Below are positions 14,627 through 24,945 of a DNA stretch of 64,000 nt, one piece after another. How positions within the stretch are numbered: the stretch's first letter is position 1; each line of letters starts with the position of its first letter. The stretch comes from Viola odorata (taxonomy: Eukaryota; Streptophyta; Magnoliopsida; Malpighiales; Violaceae), in NCBI GenBank assembly GCA_963691705.1, contig OY829539.1, positions 75,489,255 to 75,553,254 of the forward strand, read 5' to 3'. A program made the translations under genes and the position numbers. Under the pieces are notes generated by a model. The model was not told where the DNA came from. It saw only the letters and a program-made list of their open reading frames with translations, and made no database searches.

Positions 14627-14886
14627 CTCCCTCCGTCCTTTAATGTTTGTCGTTTTAGTTTTTGCTTTTACTGTTTTGACACGTATCTTAAAACGGTCGG
14701 TATATTCACTATTTGAGACAATTTTGCCCCTAATTTTTTCTGGGAAGTACGTTAAGGATTAACGTACGTTCACAAAAAATTTCGGATTTTTTTGGGGTCA
14801 AATAGTGCCCCATCCGGCCTCTTCGATATGCGTTCCCTACTGAATATTGGGATGCGAAGAAGACAAACATTGAATGACAGAGGGAG
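14627..14886. mobile_element. Stowaway-like MITE, copy 1
   Basis: A 260-bp element bounded by CTCCCTCCGTCC on the left and its inverted form ending GAGGGAG on the right. It is flanked by TA on both sides (14625-14626 and 14887-14888). That terminal sequence and a TA target duplication define the Stowaway group of Tc1/mariner-type MITEs. A second copy of the same family lies in inverted orientation at 21315-21575. Confidence 0.85.
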
Positions 14887-15726
14887 TAGGTTATTGGTTC
14901 GATTCATGACATGTAAACCTTTTTCCTATACAGAAAAAGAGTATAGGAAAAGAGGATCTTTTTTTTTATTATTATTATTATTTGAACATGTGGGCATTTA
15001 TTTTTCATGGACGTTACTCTGAAAGGTTAGTTGATGACTTGATCATTCTAATAAATGAACAAACCATAAACACTTCAATCAACTTTAATGGTGGAACTGT
15101 TAAAAAGAAAAAGACTTGGATGGTCGAACATAGGGCAAGAAAAGTCAACCGTTAATAAGAACCTTAGATCGCAGTATTTTTGAAAAAAATCAATTCAGTG
15201 GTTTCAAAATTTAAAATTTTAATCTTATAACTTTCTAAAAATTATAACTTTAATTTTGTTAGCAAATACAGAAGCAAAAAAGTGCAAAAAAATATAGTAG
15301 CCCCTAAGATAATTAAAAATATATTAATTTATCATGAATAAAATCAACTTCCTATAATTTTCAATTTAGAAAATATATGGATAGGGGAAGCTCGAGGCTG
15401 TTGCGTTTTTTATATTTCTCTTTTATAAAAAACTAAAGAAACTAGACATATTTTAAGGAGTTTGGATTGTAAAGACATAAAATATTTACAGTAAGTGATT
15501 ATTACGATGGTTATTTAAGGGTACATTCCAGAATGCGCTCATAATTTTACTAAGAATTCTAAGTGAGTAGTATTATAAATAATCTAGGAAAGGAACTAGA
15601 CATATATACGTCAATTGGCATACTGTATTTATTTAACAAGCCTTGCAACACACCAAGCGTGCCCATTAAAGATTTCTTAAATTAGCCGACGCGCCCCCAA
15701 GGTTAGTAACAATCAAAGGTCATGCA

Positions 15727-16268
15727 TAGGGATGACAATGGATACTGGTACCCGTATACCCGTTTGATCGGTTAATATTCGTTTTGATTAAGTATAATTT
15801 GAGTATGAGTAATACCCGTATTTATAATTGCGAATATAATTGAGTATGGTACACTCAAAGTACCCAAACAGGTATAAAAATTGACCATAATGTCATCATT
15901 AATTAATTTAGTACAACTTCACCATTTGGTAATCCTCCCGTCCAGCAGCAGCCCCACCACATCCTTCCAGTGACGTTTCGGTCATCCTCTGCAGCGCCTC
16001 TCACCGGATTACGTCGTTCCCTTGTAATTTCCGAGTTTAGATTCTAATGACTACGGCTCTCAATGAATCTAAATAGTAAATTTTCACTTAATTATAAAAA
16101 AATAAAATAATTTAGTGTAATTGGATATCTATTACATACCTAATAGGGTATTGAGCATATTAGGTATGGGACATAATTAATATTTAATTTTGAGTATGAA
16201 TTAGGTATTTACCCATATCCGTCCATACTCATTTTAATATACTCATACCCGCCCAATTATTATCCCTA
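15727..16268. mobile_element. Non-autonomous hAT-like element
   Basis: The 542-bp element starts TAGGGATGACAATGG and ends with the inverted TTATTATCCCTA. The ends fit hAT-type TAGGG termini. The flanking octamers GTCATGCA (15719-15726) and GCCATCCA (16269-16276) match at 6 of 8 positions, consistent with an old 8-bp target duplication. Words such as TACCCGTA and GAGTATG repeat near both ends, as subterminal repeats do in hAT elements. It contains no transposase frame. Confidence 0.65.
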
Positions 16269-18332
16269 GCCATCCAATGCAAAATAATGGTGTCTAAACT
16301 CTGCTCACACGATATACTTACCTAAAGAGAGAAGGGGTTACTAAACCATTTTAGCTCGTTGTGGCTAGGATTTTTTCTCTCTAGAGAATGAGAGAAGGGT
16401 GGATAGAGGTTCATTTTTCTACTAATAAAAAGTTTTAGATGCCCAAGAAACATGCCACATTACATTTAATTAAAACCTACGTGACCCAAGTCCTGACTGG
16501 CCTCATGTGTTGCCATCACATAATAATCAGCTAATATCTTTTAAATACTATAAATCAATAAACATTAATTAAGGAAAACAAAGGTATTATTAATTGATTT
16601 TTCATTAGAAATATAAAAACAACATCTTTTTACTAACAAGTCATTTTATTATAAAAGTACCATGACGTCAATCGCCGATATACAATACGACGACGTCAAC
16701 CAGCCGATAATGTTGGCGACTGACCAAAATTTGTCAATTGATTTTATCTTCGAAAGTCTTGGAACTAAAATGTTGAGCTGCGTGATCCAGTACGGCTGGC
16801 TCATCGGTGTGAAAACACTCAGGTTGACCAGATTGAAACAATTTGGAACTCTGCCGCCTTTCTTTTTTGTTTTTTAGAAAAACCACTTTTACACCATCGT
16901 ATATTATTTATAAGATACATTTATATTATATAAAAGGTTAGAAGCATTCACATGCGACAAAAGCAGAATTTAATGGTTGCAAGTTTGATTGGGACAAAAC
17001 AAAACAGTGACAATTAACACCCAACGACCTCCAGTTCACACGCTTCCAGTTCCATGTGATGCTACAATCTACTTTTATCTGCAAATAATTAGACATTAAT
17101 TAATACGTGTCTGATTCTTCGCTGACAAATGATGCTAATCTTCATCGCCAAACTTCCATTACTCGAAGATTTCTCGTTTTATTTCATATTTTTATTCCCA
17201 CCGGATTTGATCCATGTTAGCATCGCAAACTCGGCCACATCATATGCGCCGTGTAAGGAATCCACGTTTTCAACCGATACGTCTTCTCAATCTCAACAAC
17301 GTGACACGTCAAACAAGATTTGACTTTTGTTCTTCTATAAGCAAATAAAATTGACTTATATCTCGGCCTACGGGAATTGTTATTGTTCTTTTTTTAATAT
17401 TTAAGTTATTAATATGTACTCGTTCCGGATTCTAATAAATAATGTGTTGAATTCGGAGGTAAAATTAAGATTCACGTTTTAGTCTATGATATTGTACCGA
17501 TAACTAATAATATACATATTTTATTAAAACAAATTAATTGAATGATTATTTATGCGGAAAATTATAAATTAGTGTAACTAAATAGCATGTAATCTATTAT
17601 TATTGTATTTTTTATAATACAAATATCAGTGAAATTTTAAACTCAAATTCAACCTCATCCGTAGAATTACAACTCAAGTCAATTTGAATTTTAGAATTTG
17701 TTTTATTTTTATGAGATCTTTTACTTTTTAAAATGAAACAAACATACTCGGGGACTGACCGGTGATACAACATATCTACTTTATCGGGGACTGACCGGCG
17801 ATATCTTTCCCAATTCCCACCGAACAGGCAGCATTATTTCACATTTCGATTGTCAACCACTTAACCACCTTGTACCTTTGCCTTAAATGCATTTATTGGT
17901 GGACCCGCCCTAAACAATGCCTTACAAAGCAAGTCAATCACAAGATCCACATTCTACACATTAACTGTTCAATTGATCGATATATATTGGGTTCACATTT
18001 TTTATTCAAATGAATAAACAATAGTATATAATATATGTGGCATGTAAGTAAGTTGGACCGCTAAAGATGCACAAAACAAACTACATTATGAAAGATATCT
18101 TTACTTTTTGACAAATAGTTTAGAGTGGAAAATTACATATATCACCCAAAAAATTACCTAAAATAAATAAACAAATAAAATAATAAGAAAAGGAAAGGGA
18201 AAAAAGGTGAAAGCATGTGCATCCACTCCTATTTATTGATTCTCCTACCATCTTATTCTCCACACCTCAAGGTCATATGCAGCAAACTCAAACACAACAA
18301 AGGCAGCAGGAGTACTGTTTGTTAACATTGCA

Positions 18333-20262
18333 ATGGATGGTTTTGAGAGCAACAAATCAGCAGCTTCTAATTCATACAACCAAACAACACCTAAAGCTCA
18401 CTTCTTTCTCAGGATTCTGGTTCTTGTCCTAACCTTAGCTTCTGCGATCGTTCTTGGTGTCAACAAGGAGACCAAGACTGTCCTTGTTAAGGTTCTTGAT
18501 AACGTGCCAGCTCTTTATGTCCCTGCCGATGCTAAGTGGCATTACATGTCTGCCTTCGTGTAAGTTTAATTAACTTCTCCTCTCTCTAATTAATTTGCAC
18601 CATCATCAATTTATTTTGTAATGCAAATTAACTGATCAGCAAATTTATAAGTGCAGAAATTTGCATGCATGATCATGGTAATCAAGTAACTAAAATTGAG
18701 CTAAAGCTCGTTGCTTAGTGATAATTGCTGCTAAGCAATGAGATGCAGGTAGTCTCAAATTTGAGTTTTCTAATTTATAGCTGTTATTTTGTACTAAAAA
18801 ATAAAATCAAAATTGCAATAAACAACAAATTACTAGCTAGTAATACTACTGCTCCCGTTTCATAAAGTTTTGTATTTTTTACTGTTTTATTTAATTTTTT
18901 AAATTATTATAAATATTAAAATTGCAATTTTTATGAAACTATAAAATCAACATTGTAAGTTTTTAAACTATAAGAATTAAATAAAATATTTTATAAATTG
19001 TAAGAAAAAATTATAGTTTACTTTTAAATATTTTAGTAATTTATAGTTGGATTTTATCAAGTTCAATTTTCTATGTTAGATGTGTCACTCGATACCTCAT
19101 TTATTTCAAAATACTCTTGTTTATTTATTTTAAAATATAACTTAAAATATAACCTAAAATATCTATAGTTTAATACAGAAGTAATCCACGTTAATTTGCG
19201 ATCAAATTACTCCCTCCGTACTTTTTTATTTTTTAGTTGTAACCAAGACAATCATTAGATTACAATTATTGTATAATTTTTTACTAAACTATACTTATTA
19301 ATTATGAACCATTTCTTTTTAATTTTCCTTAAATAGTAATTAATTTAAAATTATTTAGGATTAATTTTGTTATTGACAACAAAAAGTGATAATTGAAATA
19401 TGACAATTAAATAGGAACAAATTTTTTTTTTTAAAGCGAAAACTAAAAAGGTGAAGGGAGTTGTTGACTTGGTCACAACAACACGCCGACGAGCTAGATT
19501 TTTCTTTCAAATACTTGCCGTTGTAAAATGATTTGTGTAAAAATTCCGGATATCGACCTGTAGACATATGTATATATTAAGTCCTAACTACTACTCCGTA
19601 ATGGGTCTCTTAATGGGCCCTTTCTGGGCCGAATCTCTGTCACTAAGGGCATGGGTTAGGTACATAGCTTAATTACTCGAGCACAGCCTGGAGCAGTTGT
19701 TCATATTGAGTCATTGACAGATACGTATCCTACATTTGACATAAATACGAAGTGACTCACGAAAAAAGTACATAAATAAAAAGACATCATCAACTACCCA
19801 TTTGCCCTTCAATAATTTTTTTTGGCGTGGCACCACCATTGTACTGTTTGTAGATAGGTATGTAATTATAATTGATTTGTTTTACGGTTCACAGACTAAT
19901 TCTGTATTAACAAGTATGTTTTGTTCCCCAGGTACTCTGTGGTGGCAAATGCAATAGCATGTTCGTACGCGGGATTCTCTCTGCTTCTTTTGATGAGTGG
20001 AAAGAAATGCTTGGTGCCTATCGTAACTTTGTTCGACCTACTGGTAGTTGCTATACTCTTTTCGAGCAACGGAGCCACCGCTGCCGTTGGAATTTTGGGC
20101 TACAACGGGAATTCGCACGTGCGTTGGAATAAAGTTTGCAACACTTTTGCAAAATTCTGCCACCAGGTTGCTGCTTCCTGTGCCCTGTCCCTGCTCGCCT
20201 CGGTTCTTCTCCTCCTCCTCATCTTCCTCTCTGCTTCCCGGGCTCAACAGAGATCAAAGTGA
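18333..20262 (+). CDS. CASPL1E: CASP-like protein 1E (four-TM MARVEL-like)
   Basis: Two exons, 18333-18559 and 19932-20262, give 185 residues; the junction phase is consistent (GT|G for Val). The N-terminus is short and polar. The first TM (FLRILVLVLTLASAIVLGV) is followed by NKETKTVLVKV, a loop with ADAKWHYMSAFV, and then SVVANAIACSYAGFSLLLL (TM2). The third TM region contains LFDLLVVAIL, with the signature NGNSHVRWNKVC after it, and TM4 is SLLASVLLLLLIFL. The order and spacing fit a plasma-membrane CASP-like protein. Unlike the 1D gene in this window, no intron follows the FD position of TM3, so the second intron is missing. A MITE sits in the single intron. The 1E label rests on remembered subgroup sequences. 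Confidence 0.9.
19210..19460. mobile_element. Stowaway-like MITE in the CASP-like intron
   Basis: The left end CTCCCTCCGTACTTTTTTA and the right end, inverted, CTCCCTTCACCTTTTTAG, match over most of their length. The left flank is TA and the right flank TT, so the target duplication has decayed. The interior is AT-rich and differs from the other two MITEs in this window, so it belongs to another family. It lies wholly within the intron of the CASP-like 1E gene. Confidence 0.55.
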
Positions 20263-21314
20263 AAAATGGATATGACCCGGACCCATACGTGTTTGTTACT
20301 TGTCGCTTGTGGATCGTTTCTTTCGATCTTTATTCGCTATGTACGTACGTACTCTAGTCACAAATGGTTGAAGAATCCAAGTAATTCACTTGCCAATTTA
20401 TTTTGCCTGACCATTAATGTAATCACATCCAAGGAAAAAGGATGTGTTCTTAATTAGTAAAATAATTTTTTTATACGAGCAATTACTTATTTGAAGCATT
20501 TGCAAGTTACAACACGTTAAGGAACAAATGAGTAATTTAATATTTTTATCAATTGAGTAGAGAATTATTAATTCGATCTTTTAAAAAAAAATTGCCGAGA
20601 ATGTATGTGGGAACGGGACTAATTATGAAATATTTAATATAGTGATGCTAAGAAGAAAAAAATGAAATACCAAACATTGGGATTGAACACACGAAAAATA
20701 TAAAAACAAAATAGAGAACCGATTTGGTCAATAGTAACGATAACACGCCGACGAGCTACATAATTTTCTCTCATTCCCCAAACAATTTGTTAAAATGCTC
20801 GCCGTTAACGTTATAAAATGATTTGTGCAATAGATTCTGTTATTATTATTCTTTTATTTATTTATCAATCCCTTAATGGACTCATCTTAATGGGCCCCTT
20901 TCTGGACTCAAATCCCTGTCACTAAGGACATGGGTTTCCATCAATAAATACGCGGTGTGATAAAATAGCATGTTGAATTATGAACGAAAAAAGAAAGAAG
21001 GGTAAACTATGTAAAAAAAATTATAGTTTAAAAATATGCAATATAAATTTTATAATTTTTAAAAAATTGTAAAATTTTAATTTTTTAAATACAATTGGAC
21101 AACAAAATGTAACTAATATGATAGAACTTAATACAATAAAAAAATAAAATAAATTATATTTACAATTTTTTTTGTTTATTTTTTTAAAAAAAATTTTAAA
21201 AATTATCCATATTTATTACATATTTTCTTAAATTTGCATAAAATTTTGAATAACTTTACCATTTTAAAGTTTTTAATCAATAAAAATATTAAAATTGTAA
21301 TTTTTAAAAAAATA
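20263..21314. other. Intergenic, with duplicated intron sequence
   Basis: After the CASP-like 1E stop codon this stretch is AT-rich. From about 20720 to 20945 it resembles intron sequence of the upstream gene at 19464-19760. Shared blocks include ACACGCCGACGAGCTA, TAAAATGATTTGTG, TTAATGGGCCC and CCCTGTCACTAAGG. No gene was seen. Confidence 0.6.
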
Positions 21315-21575
21315 CTCCCTCCAGTCTCAAAAAAATGTCTTCCTCGCATCCCAATATTCAGTAGGGAACGCATATCGAGGAGGCCGGATGAGGCACTATT
21401 TGATCCCAAAAAAATCCGAACTTTTTTTGTGAACGTACGTTAATCCTTAACGTACTTCCCAGAAAAAATTAGGGGCAAAATTGTCTCAAATAGTGAGTCT
21501 ACCGGCCGTTTTAAGATACTTGCCGAAACAGTAAAAGCAAAAGCTAAAACGACATTGTTTCGAGACCGGAGGGAG
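21315..21575. mobile_element. Stowaway-like MITE, copy 2 (inverted)
   Basis: A 261-bp element bounded by CTCCCTCCAGTC and GGAGGGAG, with TA on both flanks. Read on the minus strand it is closely similar along its whole length to the MITE at 14627-14886; both carry the blocks AACGTACGTTCACAAAAAA and TGCGTTCCCTACTGAATATT. It is inserted within the duplicated CASP-like segment and is absent from the original copy at 18560-19931. Confidence 0.85.
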
Positions 21576-21745
21576 TATAAAATTTATATCGTAAAACGAT
21601 GGAGATTTAAACTACCCCATTAGGTGGGTTTATCCTCTTTCAATAATCTGTTGAACGTGACCATCATACTTACTACATAGGGCCCTAAAAGGTGACATTC
21701 AACTCTCATTTATCATGTCAAGACAAACTAATAATTTTGTGCAGG

Positions 21746-21875
21746 TATTACTATTAATGGGTCTATCTTTTGTGGTGGCAAATGCAATAGCGCGGTCGTA
21801 CGCAGGATTCTCTCCGCTTCTTACGATGAGTGGGAATAAAAGTTTGATACCTACCGTAATTTTTTTTAACTCATC
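21746..21875 (+). pseudogene. Truncated duplicate of CASP-like 1E exon 2
   Basis: The frame gives FVVANAIARSYAGFSPLLTM, then SGNKSLIPTVIFF, matching residues of the second TM and following loop of the gene ending at 20262. Similarity stops near 21875, so TM3, TM4 and the stop region are missing, and no exon 1 precedes it. A splice acceptor-like TTTTGTGCAG is kept just before it, but an extra insertion after the acceptor brings a stop codon into the phase exon 1 would use. It is treated as a dead fragment. Confidence 0.85.
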
Positions 21876-22592
21876 AATCATTTTAATTAAGATTAATTTT
21901 GTTTGAATGTGGTTGAATTTTTAAAAAAAATGAGATTTTCTCAACATAATTTGCTTCATTTTTAAAACTCAAACTTGACCTATTGATAATTGTTATATTT
22001 TTTTCTAAGGCTATCAAACTTTGACGGATCAGTTCGACCAATCACCAACTTGAGTTTGAAAACAATCAAAACCCTTACTTTCTGTTTTTTTACTAAAATT
22101 GGTCGACCCAGATAGTTAAATTGGTGAATCGGTTGATCTAGACCAGATTAACTAGGGTTGGTTGCACATAAATTAATTTCAGAAAAAAATGCTAAACATG
22201 GGATGCAAATCCATGTTTTGTTGGTCAATAAAACTTAGGATAACAGTACAAAAGGCTTATGTACTATCGTGAAAAACAGACTTACCCCTATTTTTTCAAT
22301 TTTTTGTTAGACCATGTACTAAAAGTTAGAGACAAAATGACCAATTCCGTTAAATTTGACTATTAAAACTAGCAGATGACCTACTATAATATGTTTTTTT
22401 TAAATTATATATTAAATATTTTAATTAATTTCAAAATTTAAGAAAAATAATGTAATTAATATAAAAAATTCAGAAAATAATATAATTAATTTTTAAAATT
22501 CAGAAAAATAATATAATTAATTTAAATTTTTTTAAAATAATGTAATTAATTTTTAAATTCAGAAAAATGTACAAATTCCCAAAAAAAATGTT

Positions 22593-23568
22593 AAAATTCT
22601 AAAAAAGTTAAAATTTTTAAAAAATCTAAAATAATTTATTAATCTAAAAATTCAGAAAAAAATTAATTAATCGAAAAATTCAAAAAAAAAAAATTTAAAA
22701 ATTCAGAAAAATGTTAAAATTTTAAAAAGCAAATGTCCCTTATCACCTTCGCATTCTTCCTTCTTTCTTTCTTTCTTATTTCTTATTTCTTATTTCTTAT
22801 TTTGTGGTTTTGGGTTAGATTGGTGGTGCAATCTTCTTCTTCCTCCTTCGTGACCTCACAGCAAAAAAACACCATTATCATCCACACCGTCGCTGTGGTC
22901 ACCACCGAATTCGTTCCTCCAGATCTGTTCAGTGCGAGTTGTTTCCAACCGCCTCGACAACAACCACCACAATCGCCGCCTCCTCCTCCACGCGACTGCA
23001 CTCAGATCTGGACCATATTTCCCAAATCTTGACAACAACCACCACAATCGCTGCAATGCCGCACCCATTTCTTTTTTTCATTTATTCACTTCTTTCAATC
23101 AGCCCTCTGCACGACGCCACTCCTCTCTTCGATTTCTGATTTTTCTTTTTCTTTTCCGAAGTCTGAGATGGTGGCGCGGTTGTGGACGGAAAAGGTGAAT
23201 CGGTGCCGGATTTGATAATGGACGGAGGATCGATGGTGATTGGTGTTGGGAGACAGTGGTGATTTTGGGTCGGGAGACAAACAGAAATGGTTGTAATGCC
23301 GTTGGTGAAGGGACGGTGGTAGCGTGCCGGAGATATGTGGTCGTTGATGATTGAGTGATGATTCGGTGTTGGTTGTCTGATTGAGTGGTTTGAGAGAGAT
23401 GATTTTGGCTGGGAGTGAGGAAATTCCTTCATTATAATACGAGGTCATGAAGGAGGAAGAATAAGATTAATTAAATTCCTTCGTTTTTAAATTAATTAAT
23501 TTTTTCAGAATTTTTAGATTAATTAAATTATTTTGAAATTTTTACAATTTTTTTTTGAATTTTAACCC
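22593..23568. mobile_element. AT-rich inverted-repeat element, uncertain class
   Basis: The arm at about 22593-22680 matches, inverted, the arm at about 23478-23568. Both contain AAAATAATTTATTAATCTAA-like sequence followed by AAATTC(A/T)GAAAAAAATTAATTAA. Between them is about 800 bp of much more GC-rich DNA with CT-rich and CAACAACCACCACAATCGC-like repeats. Open frames on both strands in the interior are low-complexity (His, Asn, Thr, Pro) with no domain. The true outer limits may lie further out, near 22300 and 23600. Confidence 0.5.
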
Positions 23569-24945
23569 TGACAGATATAGCTATTAGCTAGGTTGAATAC
23601 AGCATACACGTAGTTTCTCTTGCACAATTAATTAAGCAAATCAATCAATAATAATTTTTTCCATCTTTCACTCATTTGTTTCTACTGGATCCAAATCTTC
23701 CTAATGATTCTATTCTGATTACACGTTTCTCCTCACATTTTTCTTTCACGCTAGGTGGCGAGAATAATTTGATATGCTCATTTCTTCAGTGGAAACGACG
23801 CCGTCCGTGCGGTGGAGCAGGTTAGGTGATGCGTTGGATGGAAACAGCAGCGTGAGAAGTGGTTAAGAGCGACGTCGTTTGAGCATTGGTGACGCGCGTA
23901 AGCTGCGGTGGTGGATTGGAAGTTTGAGAAAGAAGGGAGTGATTTGTGATATGCGGCGGAGTTGAGGAGGATCGCCGGAGGCTTTAACGCGCGTGGGAGA
24001 GAACTCGCATGGCTTGGCTGCGGATGGGGAAGTCCGAGCTTTGCTTGTACGGATGGGAGAGTGGGGGCAGAAACGAAGAGAAGGGCTTAGGGAGGGGAGA
24101 AATGACTGGCAGGGTAACGACGTCGTTTGGCAAATCACAAATAGTAATGGAGAAACGCATGCCGTTTGCTTGAGGAATCCTTGGCGTTGGTGCTAATTGG
24201 AAAGGATGGAAATGAACTAGTTTCGTTTTCCAGTATTTTTATTTTGCTCCAAACATTAGCCGTGATCGACTAATAAAACATTTATGATTGAACATTAAAA
24301 AATTTATTCATGGAACAAATATCTTCATTGATTCGAATTTGAGATTTAACTGAATTTAATTTGCAGAAATTATTATTGAAATATAATTCTATAGAGCTCA
24401 CTTAATCATAATTGTCTATTCCCACTGATAGTTAAGCACAGCATTTTGTTCCCCGAAAAAAAGGTAACAAGCAATTTCTTTAAAGTAAGTTGCAGGAAAC
24501 TGAACAAAAAAAAAACTTTCAACCTCAAATCTTTAATACATAATTCAATGAAACAACACAAACCAATTATGATACAATTGATCACAAATATATCAGATAC
24601 AAGCACTAATGAAACAACCGTCCGGGACGGGAAACCGTGTTCCCATTTCAATGTTCTGTATATTATGATCTTACATCAAACCCAGAAGCACGCGCATCAA
24701 TAACTGGGTTTTAACTCCATAAATTGGAGGAAGAATAACCTGAGTGAAGTTTTACTGACCCTCAGAAAGAAATGTTACAGTCAAATCGTATAGCAATGGC
24801 ACATAGTCAATATAATAGGCAAACAATGGTTGAAAATGGGGGTGAATCTGCAAACTCAAAATGCCCATCTCCAAGACTTGAAGTGCAAGCTTTTAATGCT
24901 CTCCTACGAAGCCTGGATGCACCGTAAGGACCATAATTAACCTGG
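23569..24945. other. Intergenic, 3' flank of MIEL1-like gene
   Basis: No supported gene. A GC-richer patch at about 23790-24200 has overlapping open frames on both strands without domain similarity; it may be a decayed gene or element. The last few hundred bases (about 24450-24945) probably hold the 3' UTR of the RING ligase gene. Confidence 0.4.

Larger units (their letters stand above)
13997..18332. other. Gene-poor AT-rich block with small elements
   Basis: No gene was recognised. It holds the MITE at 14627-14886 and the hAT-like element at 15727-16268, which are listed separately. A 19-bp sequence, CGGGGACTGACCGGTGATA, occurs twice about 37 bp apart near 17750-17805. TAGTCTTTAAGTACTT is repeated at about 14200 and 14236. 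Open frames in this stretch are short and without family similarity. Confidence 0.4.

Noticed and set aside
14792..15022. 76-residue frame similar to one at 21203-21409
   Set aside because: Both are translations of two copies of the same MITE, not genes.
22733..23448. Several frames of 60-117 residues on both strands
   Set aside because: Low-complexity His, Asn, Pro and Thr-rich translations inside an inverted-repeat element, with no domain.
23863..24196. Overlapping frames in a GC-richer patch
   Set aside because: Composition effect, no similarity to a known family and no exon structure.
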